A DNA stretch of 6,938 nt, from contig JANXLW010000421.1 in assembly GCA_025354965.1 (NCBI GenBank), positions 1 through 6,938 of the forward strand, read 5' to 3'. The position numbers and the translations under genes were made by a program. The notes beneath the pieces were generated by a model that had not been told where the DNA came from, ran no database searches, and worked only from the letters and a program-made list of their open reading frames with translations. The stretch is from Betaproteobacteria bacterium. GTDB taxonomy: Bacteria > Pseudomonadota > Gammaproteobacteria > Burkholderiales > Burkholderiaceae_C. Positions 1 to 6,599 of the stretch are shown piece by piece (the first letter of the stretch is position 1; every line of letters begins with the position of its first letter).

Positions 1-72
1 CTCGTAGTCATCAAAGAGAGATCATGGAGAAAGTGTACGATAATTTTGATACGGGATTCTTCATCGTTTACA
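1..72. mobile_element. Putative insertion-element end or rearrangement junction
   Basis: These bases are much more AT-rich than the rest of the window and do not encode the expected continuation of hslO. Homology to Hsp33 stops at about base 73. Read outward from the junction (minus strand), the segment begins TGTAAACGATGAAGAATCCC, so the plus-strand end is ...TTTACA. A TG...CA terminus of this kind is seen in some IS families, IS21-like elements among them (from memory). A subterminal imperfect inverted repeat is visible: TGTACGAT at 34-41 against ATCGTTTACA at 63-72, which match apart from a two-base TT insertion. No transposase can be seen because the window starts here. A non-IS rearrangement or an assembly join remains possible. 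Confidence 0.4.
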
Positions 73-556
73 TCATGTAATGTTCCAGCACTTCGTTCAA
101 GTTTTCGAGCTTCTCATGTGCATCGCCAAACAAGGGCACCACGCCCTGGTAGGGCTGCTGGCCCGGGAATTTGCTCTGGGGGTCCAGCGTGATGGCGCAC
201 TTGCCCAGGTTGTTCACATTGACCAATTCGCTCAACCGGGTGGTTTCCGGTATTTCGCCAACGACTGTCGCGGTGGCTCGCAAGCCGAAATCCGGCTGCA
301 CTTCGGCCACTGCCAGCTTCACCGGTCCATCGCCATAGATTTGCAATATCAGTGAACCACTGAATTTAATGTTGGATTGCATCAGAGTTGCCGCTGCCAC
401 CAACTCCCCCAACATGTTTTGCACCGGCAAGGGGTAAGCACCTGCGGCGCTGCCAGAAGCACCTCGGCGCAGGATTTCAGTCCACGCATCGGTCAATCGG
501 ACCAGAATGCCGCGAACCGGTAAGCCCTCAAATAAGAACTTGTGAATTTCAGACAA
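68..556 (-). pseudogene. hslO: Hsp33 redox-regulated chaperone, truncated (N-terminal part only)
   Basis: Hsp33 is a cytoplasmic holdase chaperone activated by oxidative unfolding. The 162-residue product opens with the family signature HKFLFEGLPVRG (residues 5-16) and keeps the core through QNMLGELVAAATLMQ (46-60), LILQIYGDGPVKLAVAE (69-85), and the YQGVV (136-140) and LEHYM (157-161) segments. Full-length Hsp33 is about 290-330 residues. This one stops one residue after LEHYM, at a TAA partly supplied by the foreign-looking sequence at 1-72. The missing part includes the end of the core domain, the linker and the zinc-binding CxC...CxxC redox switch, so a functional chaperone is unlikely. 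The start is TTG at 554-556, chosen because it gives the usual MSEIHKFLFEG N-terminus and has a good GAAGGG ribosome site at 565-570. The gene lies 40 bases downstream of the gamma carbonic anhydrase gene on the same strand, a pairing I recall as common in Burkholderiales. Confidence 0.9.
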
Positions 557-564
557 GCGCGTTT

Positions 565-570
565 CCCTTC
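565..570 (-). promoter_or_regulatory. Ribosome binding site deciding the TTG start of hslO
   Basis: On the minus strand GAAGGG stands 8 bases before the TTG at 556-554. No in-frame ATG gives a sensible Hsp33 N-terminus, so this site supports the rare TTG initiation codon. Confidence 0.6.
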
Positions 571-596
571 AGCTACAAAACGGGTGCCAGGAGTCT

Positions 597-1121
597 TCAG
601 GCAATTTTGCTCAAACCGGCGCGAAAGCGAAGCGCATTGCCCACGTATTGCCGGGCACTCGAACGCAAGGATTCCAATTGCTCTGGCAATAGCTGGCGAA
701 CCACCTTGGCCGGGCTGCCCAGGATCATGGAACCATCGGGGAATTCTTTGCCTTCGGTCACCAGAGAACCGGCACCGACCAGGCAGCCCTTGCCAATTTT
801 TGCCCCGTTGAGAACGACAGCGCCGATGCCAATCAGGGAACCATCGCCAATCGTGCAACCATGCAACGTCACCTTGTGTCCCACCGTCACATCTTCACCC
901 ACGGTCAATGGCATGCCAATGTCAGCATGCAGAACACTCATATCCTGAATATTGCTGCGCCGGCCAATCCGGATGACTTCTGTATCACCCCGGACCACTG
1001 CGCCAAACCAGACGCTGGCGTCATCCGCCAGTTCGACATTGCCCATCACCTGGGCACTGTCGGCAACCCAGGCAGATTCTGCTATGCGCGGAGCGGTGCC
1101 ATCGAGTTCGTAGATCGCCAT
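597..1121 (-). CDS. Gamma-class carbonic anhydrase family protein (left-handed beta-helix)
   Basis: This 174-residue protein belongs to the gamma carbonic anhydrase / YrdA / PaaY hexapeptide-repeat family: trimeric cytoplasmic proteins with a metal between subunits, some of which hydrate CO2 while others have unclear or thioesterase activity. Residues about 12-125 form successive hexapeptide turns (such as IGDGSLIGIGAVV and AKIGKGCLVGAGSLV). The three metal-ligand histidines are present: His65 in SVLHADIG, and His82 and His87 in VGHKVTLHGC. The family's RGD (Arg44-Asp46) and NIQD (Gln59-Asp60) are also intact. A C-terminal helix follows GSPAKVVRQL. The length is normal. The ATG start at 1119-1121 has only a weak GGAAA ribosome site. 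It lies 64 bases downstream of xerD and 40 bases upstream of hslO on the same strand, so cotranscription is likely. Actual carbonic anhydrase activity cannot be decided from sequence alone. Confidence 0.93.
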   Translation of the reverse strand: MAIYELDGTAPRIAESAWVADSAQVMGNVELADDASVWFGAVVRGDTEVIRIGRRSNIQDMSVLHADIGMPLTVGEDVTVGHKVTLHGCTIGDGSLIGIGAVVLNGAKIGKGCLVGAGSLVTEGKEFPDGSMILGSPAKVVRQLLPEQLESLRSSARQYVGNALRFRAGLSKIA

Positions 1122-1185
1122 GTTATTTCCAATTCTTCAATGTAGCTGGAATTGTAAGGACGCATACTCATCCATACCGCATGTG

Positions 1186-2109
1186 CTAACCACGTGGATG
1201 GTGTTTGGCATGCAGGACTTTCAGCCTCTCAAGTGCCACATGGGTGTAGATGGTTGTGGTTGAGATATCCGCATGCCCGAGCAGCATTTGCACCGCGCGC
1301 AAATCCGCACCATGGTTTAGCAAATGCGTTGCAAATGCATGGCGCAAAGTGTGCGGCGACAAGGGTGCAGTGATGCCGGAGCCAAGGGCATACTTTTTGA
1401 CGATCATCCAGAACATCACACGGCTCATGGCAGTGCCGGACTTGGGGCCCCGATGGGTCACAAACAGGTCTTCGGTTTGCTTGTGGGCCAGCAACCCAGG
1501 GCGCGCCTGACTCAGGTACCGTTTGATCCAGACACTGGCGACTTCACCAAAAGGCACCAGCCGTTCCTTGTTGCCTTTGCCGACAACCCGTAACACGTTC
1601 TCCGACAAACTGACATTGAACACCTTGAGTGTCACCAGTTCACTGACACGCAAACCGCTGGCATACATTAGCTCCAGCATGGTGCGGTCGCGCACGCCCA
1701 AGGTAGTGTTGGTATCAGGCGCCGCCAGCAGCGCTTCAACTTGAGCCTCTGTCAATGTCTTTGGAACCCGCAATGGCTGCCTGGCGGCCTGCAGTTTGAG
1801 CGTCGGGTCTGCGCTCATCAGGTGTTCACGCAAGGCCCAGCGGAAATAACGCTTGAAAACCGTCAAGCGCCGGTTCGCGGTTGTCGCCTTGGTCGCCCCG
1901 TGCCGTGCCGCAAAGTAGCCATTCAGGTCCAGTTCGCGAGTATCCGTCAACACCATTTGTTGACCCTGGAGCCAGTTGGCATAAAGCGACAAGTCACGCC
2001 GGTAGGCGGTGAGGGTATTTTTTGACAAGCCCTCTTCCAGCCACAAGGCGTCGATGAACGCATCGATCAAAGCCGCGCCAGAAATGACTGATCCGGTTGG
2101 CGTATTCAC
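1186..2109 (-). CDS. xerD: Site-specific tyrosine recombinase XerD
   Basis: XerD acts with XerC and FtsK at dif to resolve chromosome dimers before division. The 307-residue product has the N-terminal SAM-like core-binding domain (about 13-100, with GLSKNTLTAYRRDLSLY at 27-43) and a complete catalytic domain. Catalytic residues are Arg154 (SGLRVSEL), Lys178 (GKGNKERLVP), His253 and Arg256 (SPHTLRHAFATHLL), His279 (LLGHADIS) and the nucleophile Tyr288 (TTIYTHV). The ending ERLKVLHAKHHPRG resembles the XerD tail (HQQHHPRA in E. coli) rather than XerC. The start is GTG at 2107-2109, since no ATG precedes the conserved FIDALWLEEGLS. This GTG overlaps the TGA of the upstream bug gene in a GTGA junction with no convincing separate ribosome site, which suggests translational coupling. 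It reads as a housekeeping gene, not an integrase of a mobile element. Confidence 0.95.
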   Translation of the reverse strand: MNTPTGSVISGAALIDAFIDALWLEEGLSKNTLTAYRRDLSLYANWLQGQQMVLTDTRELDLNGYFAARHGATKATTANRRLTVFKRYFRWALREHLMSADPTLKLQAARQPLRVPKTLTEAQVEALLAAPDTNTTLGVRDRTMLELMYASGLRVSELVTLKVFNVSLSENVLRVVGKGNKERLVPFGEVASVWIKRYLSQARPGLLAHKQTEDLFVTHRGPKSGTAMSRVMFWMIVKKYALGSGITAPLSPHTLRHAFATHLLNHGADLRAVQMLLGHADISTTTIYTHVALERLKVLHAKHHPRG

Positions 2110-3068
2110 TCAAGTTTGAGCTTGGCCGTTTCAACCACCTTCTTGTAAACCTCAAATTCCGCTTTGATCTGGGTTGCAAACTGTTCCGGGGTATTGGCAA
2201 TGATGATGGAACCTGTTTCTTCGATCCGCTTCTTGACTACCGGGTCTTCCAGCGCTTTTCGAACGCCCGCATTGATTTTGTCTACTACTTCCCTGGGCAT
2301 TCCCTTGGGACCATAAATGCCGTAGTAAGCCATACGGTTGACCGGTTCAAGTCCTATCTCCTTGAAGGTTGGCACATTGGGCAATTGCGACAGCCTTTGG
2401 GGTGCCGCCACCACAATAGGTACCAGTCGATTCGACTGAATGAAGGGCATGGAGGAAGGCATGTTGTCGAATGTCATCGACACCTGTCCTGCGACGGTGT
2501 CGTTCAGGGCCGGTCCCGCGCCCCGGTACGGTATGTGGGTGACAAAAGTACCACTCAAATTCTTGTACAGCTCCATCTGTAAATGACCAATGCCGCCGGT
2601 ACCCGACGATGAATACGAGTATTTGCCCGGATTTTTTTTCAACTCGGCAATAAAGCCTTTGTAATCCTTGGCCGGGAAACTGGGATGCACTGCAATCACA
2701 TTGGGTGTCGCGGCAATGTTGATGATGGGCGTGAAGTCGGTCACCGGGTTGTACGGCGTGCGCGGGTTGATCGCCGGGTTGGCCGCCGTGGTGGATACCG
2801 TCGCCATACCCAGCGAGTAGCCATCAGGCGCCGCCTTGGCGGTCTCGGCGGCGCCGATGATGCCACCTCCGCCAGCCTTGTTCTCCACAATCACCGTCTG
2901 CCCCAACGCCTTGCCCAGTGCATCTGAAATCGTGCGGGCAATGATGTCGGTGGTGCCGCCCGGAGCAAACGGCACCTGCAGCTTGATGACCTTGTTGGGA
3001 TAACCTTGCGCCATGGCAGAGCCAGCAAGAGACAGCAAGCTCAATACAAAAACAGTTCGACGATGCAT
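2106..3068 (-). CDS. Bug-family tripartite tricarboxylate transporter substrate-binding protein
   Basis: This is a 320-residue periplasmic receptor of the Bug/TctC family, whose members bind small carboxylates and similar solutes and may feed TctAB-type permeases. Residues 1-20 are a Sec signal peptide (basic MHRR, hydrophobic FVLSLLSLAG, AMA cleavage site before Gln21). The mature protein starts with the family hallmark YPNKVIKLQVPFAPGGTTD (about 23-41), then GQTVIVENKAGGGGIIGA (56-73), APDGYSLGM (80-88), the ligand-loop SSSGTGGIGHLQME (153-166), HIPYRGAGPALND (178-190) and LPNVPTFKEIGL (229-240). Length is typical. The ATG at 3066-3068 has a strong AAAGGAGA ribosome site at 3078-3085. No tctA or tctB gene is visible, so this is an orphan receptor like many in Burkholderiales genomes. 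It is divergent from an AEC permease gene and its stop overlaps the xerD start by 4 bases. The ligand cannot be predicted. A run of eight A residues (2632-2639, minus strand) encodes K144-K145-N146. Confidence 0.95.
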   Translation of the reverse strand: MHRRTVFVLSLLSLAGSAMAQGYPNKVIKLQVPFAPGGTTDIIARTISDALGKALGQTVIVENKAGGGGIIGAAETAKAAPDGYSLGMATVSTTAANPAINPRTPYNPVTDFTPIINIAATPNVIAVHPSFPAKDYKGFIAELKKNPGKYSYSSSGTGGIGHLQMELYKNLSGTFVTHIPYRGAGPALNDTVAGQVSMTFDNMPSSMPFIQSNRLVPIVVAAPQRLSQLPNVPTFKEIGLEPVNRMAYYGIYGPKGMPREVVDKINAGVRKALEDPVVKKRIEETGSIIIANTPEQFATQIKAEFEVYKKVVETAKLKLE

Positions 3069-3077
3069 GGTGATTTT

Positions 3078-3085
3078 TCTCCTTT
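3078..3085 (-). promoter_or_regulatory. Strong ribosome binding site of the bug gene
   Basis: The minus strand reads AAAGGAGA about 9-10 bases before the ATG at 3068-3066. This is the best Shine-Dalgarno match in the window and fixes the start that yields a complete signal peptide. Confidence 0.75.
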
Positions 3086-3157
3086 GGTACCGATTGCATG
3101 AAAGTCAGCGCACATGTTAACTCTCGTACCGCCCAGCACCATGATGTTTGCCACTTA

Positions 3158-3202
3158 GGGACAAACCCAAGGAGCCGGGGATTTCGCTGGTATTCTTGTC
3201 CC
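3158..3202 (+). repeat. Inverted repeat ending immediately before the AEC permease start codon
   Basis: GGGACAA at 3158-3164 is the exact reverse complement of TTGTCCC at 3196-3202, separated by 31 bases and ending one base before the GTG at 3203. The loop contains AAGGAG at 3169-3174, which is about 28 bases upstream of GTG, too far for normal initiation unless the RNA folds. It could be an RNA hairpin acting on translation or a protein-binding site. A 7-base arm pair could also be chance. Confidence 0.3.
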
Positions 3203-4114
3203 GTGAATTTTGCCCAACTTTTATTTCCTGACTTCTCCCTGATTCTGTGCGGCTACCTGGTATGCCGCTATACCGCCCTCAACCGCACAGTGTGGGAGCA
3301 GGTTGAAACCCTGGTTTACTTTTTCTTGTTTCCAGTCCTGTTATTTCATTCCATCGTGAAAAGTCCGTTGGACATCGCTGCAACTTCCAGCCTGATCGGC
3401 GCCGGATGGGCCATGGGGCTGACTGGCATCATGTTGGCCTATTCGCTGCCCTATTTGCCGTGGCTGGGTCAGCACATCGCCAGGCGCGACCACGCAGCCA
3501 GCGCTCAGATCGCTTTTCGTTTCAATTCATTTGTCGGTCTGGCGCTGGCAGACCGGCTGGCAGGCCCACAGGGATTGCTCCTGATTGCAGTATTGATCGG
3601 CGTCTGTGTACCGCTGTTCAATGTGGGTGCTGTCTGGCCGATGGCACGCCACGCACAGCGCGGCCTCCTTCGAGAATTGATGCGCAACCCACTGATTATT
3701 GGCACCGCGTCTGGCCTGGCAGCAAACCTGCTTGGGTTTACCTTGCCCATCTGGCTGGAACCCACCATCAGTCGTATCGGCGCCGCGTCCCTAGCGCTGG
3801 GTCTGATGGCGGCTGGTGCCGGCATGCAGTTCGGTGCGCTGGGCCGCGCCAAAGTCCTGGCGGCGGCGCTGCTGACGATTCGTCATTTTCTATTGCCACT
3901 GGTGGCATTCGGGTTCTCGAAGCTGTTTCATCTCGACCCGGTTCAAACCACTGTACTGCTGGCTTTTTCGGCCTTGCCGACCGCCTCCAGCTGTTATGTG
4001 CTGGCGGCGCGCATGGGCTATGACGGCGCTTACGTCGCCGGGTTGGTGACGTTGTCCACCTTGTTGGGCATGGTCAGTTTGCCATTCGCGTTGGGGGTGC
4101 TGCGGGCGCTGTAG
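3203..4114 (+). CDS. AEC-family (auxin efflux carrier-like) transporter
   Basis: This 303-residue, very hydrophobic inner-membrane protein has about ten predicted transmembrane segments and belongs to the AEC family, whose bacterial members export or exchange malate, malonate and related compounds. Family-type features are the opening FAQLLFPDFSLILCGYL, VYFFLFPVLLFHSIVKSPLD, the FRFNSFVGLALADR segment, the mid-protein LMRNPLIIGTASGLAANLLG, and the C-terminal half with LALGLMAAGAGMQFG and LLAFSALPTASSCYVLAARMG. The frame stays open upstream to an ATG at 3098, but the extra 35 residues are polar and unlike AEC proteins, so I place the start at GTG 3203-3205 (VNFAQLLFPD). That GTG lacks a well-spaced Shine-Dalgarno. 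The gene is divergent from the Bug receptor gene; a shared organic-acid role is conceivable but unproven. The substrate is unknown. Confidence 0.88.
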   Translation: MNFAQLLFPDFSLILCGYLVCRYTALNRTVWEQVETLVYFFLFPVLLFHSIVKSPLDIAATSSLIGAGWAMGLTGIMLAYSLPYLPWLGQHIARRDHAASAQIAFRFNSFVGLALADRLAGPQGLLLIAVLIGVCVPLFNVGAVWPMARHAQRGLLRELMRNPLIIGTASGLAANLLGFTLPIWLEPTISRIGAASLALGLMAAGAGMQFGALGRAKVLAAALLTIRHFLLPLVAFGFSKLFHLDPVQTTVLLAFSALPTASSCYVLAARMGYDGAYVAGLVTLSTLLGMVSLPFALGVLRAL

Positions 4115-4223
4115 GTCGGGTATATCGGGAGCCCGGAATCACGCTGACCAATGGGTCTCCCGTGCAGCCATCGCAGATGCGCTATTCTCCAGTGTCAATC
4201 AGCTTCCAGGAAAGCGATACGCC
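4115..4223. other. Intergenic gap with imperfect hairpin between AEC and GH127 genes
   Basis: CGGGAG at 4126-4131 pairs with CTCCCG at 4157-4162, extended by CCC (4132-4134) against GGG (4153-4155) with one bulged base, leaving an 18-base loop. No T-run follows, so this is not a standard intrinsic terminator, though it could slow transcription or protect a 3' end. AGGAAAG at 4208-4214 is the probable ribosome site for the downstream gene. No clear promoter hexamers are seen. Confidence 0.3.
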
Positions 4224-6599
4224 ATGCCCATATCACGCCGCGCCGCGATCCAGCGCCAAGCCATCGCCGGCCTGAGCATGCTCGGCCTGCCCTACGCCCC
4301 GAAGTTGGCCAATGCCTGGGCCAGTTCCCAGGCTGGTGCACAGGCACGCGCACCCCTGGCGCTGCGTGTGGCGCCGCGCTTGACCGACGCCGCCGAACTG
4401 CTGGCGCCAGCGGCGCTGCAGCTCCAGGGCTGGCTGGGTGAGCGCGTGGCCATCAATGCCAGCCAGCGCCTCGTCAATGTGGACACGGTGCCTCTGCTGG
4501 CGGGATTCCAGCACAAGCCAGGCAGCCACCCCTGGATCGGCGAGCATGTGGGCAAGTGGCTGCACGCGGCCACGCTGGCCTGGGCCAGTACCGGAGACCC
4601 GATCCTGCGCCGCAAGCTTGACGCCGTAGCCATCGCCTTGATCGCGGCCCAGGAAAGCGACGGCTACCTGGGCACCTACGTCCCGGAAAAACGCTTTGGA
4701 CTGTTTGATGAGGCGGACTGGGATGTGTGGTCGCACAAGTACTGTCTCATCGGGCTGCTCACTTACCACCAGTACACCCGCCATGCCGGTGCGCTACAGG
4801 CCAGCCGCAAGGCCGCTGACCTGCTCATTGCCACCTTTCCGGCCCAGCGCAGCATCCTGGCCGCCGGCACGCACGAGGGCATGGCGGCCACCAGCGTGCT
4901 CGAACCCATCGTGCTGCTGTACCGCATCACCGGCGACGCGCGCTATCTGCGCTTTGCCCGCTACATCGTGCAGTCCTGGGACGAGCCCAAAGGGCCGGGC
5001 ATCGTGAAGTCCCTGCTGGCGGGCCAGCCGGTGAACAAGGTGTCCAACGGCAAGGCCTACGAGATGCTGTCCAACCTGGTCGGGCTGTGCGAGCTGGCGC
5101 GCGCCACCGGCGAGCGTCCACTGATCCAGGCCGTGCTCAACGCCTGGCAGGACGTGGTGACGAACCGTTTGTACGCCACCGGCAGCACCAGTCAGTTCGA
5201 GCATTTCCAGGTCGACCACGACATGAGCGACGGCGTTTATCAGCATATCGCCGAGACCTGCGTCACCACCACCTGGATCCAGTTCAACCTGGCATTGCTG
5301 CAACTCACGGGGGAAGCTCGCTTTGGCGACGAGCTGGAGCGCTCGTTCTACAACCACCTCGCCGCGGCGCAGCACCCCGGCGGCGACGACTGGTGCTACT
5401 ACACTGCATTGGAGGGGCGCAAGCAATACGACAAGGGCATCACCTGCTGTCACTCCAGCGGGCCGCGTGGCCTGGCGCTGGCGCCGCAGACCAGCTACCT
5501 GCGCAGCCGCAGCCGCGGGCACGACGTTTTGCTGGTCAGCACCTTCGAGTCGTCAGCCGCCACGCTGACGCTGGGCGGCCAGCGTGTTACCGTAGAGCAG
5601 CGCAGCAGTTTCCCGTACCGGGGCGAGGCGGTACTGACACTGCGCATGGTCAAGCCCGCGCGTTTCGCGCTCAAGATCCGCTCGCCGGCGTGGGCGCAGC
5701 CGCTCACCCTGCAAGGCGCCACGCTGCAAGCTGGTTGGGCTGAACTGCCGCCACGAACCTGGAAGGACGGCGACCAATTGAACCTGAGTTACCAACTGGC
5801 TTCTCGCGTCATGACCGGTGAGTACACCCATGCCGGTCGTGCCGCATTGGCCTGGGGACCGTTTGTGCTGGCCTACGAACAGCAGGCCAACCCTGGCCTA
5901 CCAGCGCCGCGCAAACTCGGCCTGTTGCAAGGGGCTGTGGCACAGGTCTCGCAAACGGGACAGCCGTTGCGCTTTGAAGCCGAGGTCGATGCGCCCGTGC
6001 CCGATTCCGCCACCGCCCGCATCCAACACGTCAAATTCGTCACCTTTGCCGACGCGGGCGCCGATCATGGCAGCTACCGCGTCTGGTTGCGCGCACCTGG
6101 CGTGGTGGCATTGGCGCCATCACGCCAGAGCCTGTCCCTGCTCACCAGTGGCGAAGAGAGCCGTTCACGCTCGGGCAATGTGTCCGGCTCGATCATCGAC
6201 GACGACCTGCACAACCTGGTGAACACCTGGGACGGGCAAACGGCAACCGAAGACTGGTTCGCAGTAACGCTCGATGAACCGGTCAACGCTTCGCGATTCG
6301 TGTTCACGCATGGCCGCAACTACCACGATGGTGGCTGGTTCGACACCCAGACCGACAAACCGAAGGTGCAGGTGCAACACAGTACCGACGGACCGTGGGA
6401 AACCATCGGTGAGTTGCAAGATTACCCGGCCACCACGTCCACTGACGCGCAGAGCCTGACGCAGTTTCAGGAGTTTGCGTTGCGCCTGGATAGACCCGTA
6501 CGTTTTGTCGCGGTGCGTGTCCTGGGCAAGCCTTCCAGCGGTGACCGCCCGCAACAGGCTTTTGTAACGTGTGCCGAACTACAGTCATTCGCGCAGTAG
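4224..6599 (+). CDS. Tat-exported GH127 (DUF1680) beta-L-arabinofuranosidase-like hydrolase with C-terminal CBM-like domain
   Basis: This 791-residue protein starts with a twin-arginine signal (SRRAAIQ at 4-10, hydrophobic AIAGLSMLGLPYA, likely cleavage after AWA at about 33), implying folded export. Residues about 45-430 form the GH127 alpha/alpha barrel: NVDTVPLLAGFQ (85-96), QESDGYLGTYV (143-153), WSHKYCLIGLL (169-179), GSTSQFEHF (320-328), HIAETCVTTTWIQFN (341-355) and GITCCHSSGPRG (405-416). Compared with the characterised HypBA1 enzyme, Glu344, Cys346, Cys408 and Cys409 match the Zn ligands, Cys408 matches the nucleophile, and Glu326 is a candidate acid/base. A beta-sandwich region (about 430-640) follows. 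Residues about 650-790 resemble a discoidin/F5-8C galactose-binding fold (CBM32-like). Start ATG 4224 is supported by AGGAAAG at 4208-4214 and by the signal peptide. No arabinose-use genes are adjacent. The gene is more GC-rich than the left half of the window, which is compatible with transfer. Family assignment is firm; substrate is inferred. Confidence 0.92.
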   Translation: MPISRRAAIQRQAIAGLSMLGLPYAPKLANAWASSQAGAQARAPLALRVAPRLTDAAELLAPAALQLQGWLGERVAINASQRLVNVDTVPLLAGFQHKPGSHPWIGEHVGKWLHAATLAWASTGDPILRRKLDAVAIALIAAQESDGYLGTYVPEKRFGLFDEADWDVWSHKYCLIGLLTYHQYTRHAGALQASRKAADLLIATFPAQRSILAAGTHEGMAATSVLEPIVLLYRITGDARYLRFARYIVQSWDEPKGPGIVKSLLAGQPVNKVSNGKAYEMLSNLVGLCELARATGERPLIQAVLNAWQDVVTNRLYATGSTSQFEHFQVDHDMSDGVYQHIAETCVTTTWIQFNLALLQLTGEARFGDELERSFYNHLAAAQHPGGDDWCYYTALEGRKQYDKGITCCHSSGPRGLALAPQTSYLRSRSRGHDVLLVSTFESSAATLTLGGQRVTVEQRSSFPYRGEAVLTLRMVKPARFALKIRSPAWAQPLTLQGATLQAGWAELPPRTWKDGDQLNLSYQLASRVMTGEYTHAGRAALAWGPFVLAYEQQANPGLPAPRKLGLLQGAVAQVSQTGQPLRFEAEVDAPVPDSATARIQHVKFVTFADAGADHGSYRVWLRAPGVVALAPSRQSLSLLTSGEESRSRSGNVSGSIIDDDLHNLVNTWDGQTATEDWFAVTLDEPVNASRFVFTHGRNYHDGGWFDTQTDKPKVQVQHSTDGPWETIGELQDYPATTSTDAQSLTQFQEFALRLDRPVRFVAVRVLGKPSSGDRPQQAFVTCAELQSFAQ

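Larger units (their letters stand above)
3069..3202. promoter_or_regulatory. Divergent intergenic region between bug and AEC permease genes
   Basis: These 134 bases should hold the promoters of both divergent genes. I see no convincing -35/-10 pair on either strand; TAACAT (minus strand, around 3114-3119) is a possible but weak -10 for bug. The right half holds an inverted repeat (described separately). No operator of a recognisable regulator family can be named. Confidence 0.4.

Noticed and set aside
3..80. Open frame entering from the left edge and ending at TAA 78-80 (ends ...FIVYIM)
   Set aside because: About 25 codons of open frame is expected by chance, and it crosses the junction at 72/73. 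It could be the tail of an element gene but cannot be supported.
388..948. Plus-strand open frame of 186 codons across hslO and the gamma carbonic anhydrase gene
   Set aside because: It is antisense to two recognised genes, Pro/Ser/Thr-rich, and has no motif or ribosome site.
1122..1185. Promoter for the gamma carbonic anhydrase gene (minus-strand TACAAT as a -10)
   Set aside because: No acceptable -35 hexamer at 16-18 bases upstream, and read-through from xerD explains expression.
1186..2109. Tyrosine recombinase as integrase of a genomic island
   Set aside because: Length, motifs and the HHPRG tail match housekeeping XerD; no tRNA or attachment repeat adjoins it.
2097..2582. Plus-strand open frame of 161 codons opposite the bug gene
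   Set aside because: It lies antisense to a clearly conserved Bug protein, and its Cys/His/Arg-rich sequence has no family resemblance.
2632..2639. Run of eight T (A on the coding strand) within bug as a phase-variation tract
   Set aside because: The frame is intact, the tract encodes ordinary Lys-Lys-Asn, and eight bases once in a gene is not enough to argue for programmed slippage.
4126..4162. Hairpin after the AEC gene as a rho-independent terminator
   Set aside because: The 18-base loop is large, the stem is bulged, and no T-run follows; kept only as an imperfect hairpin.
4794..5522. Long open frame of 242 codons on the minus strand inside the GH127 gene
   Set aside because: It is antisense to a region with conserved catalytic motifs, has low-complexity Ala/Gly/Val composition typical of GC-rich shadow frames, and has no recognisable domain.
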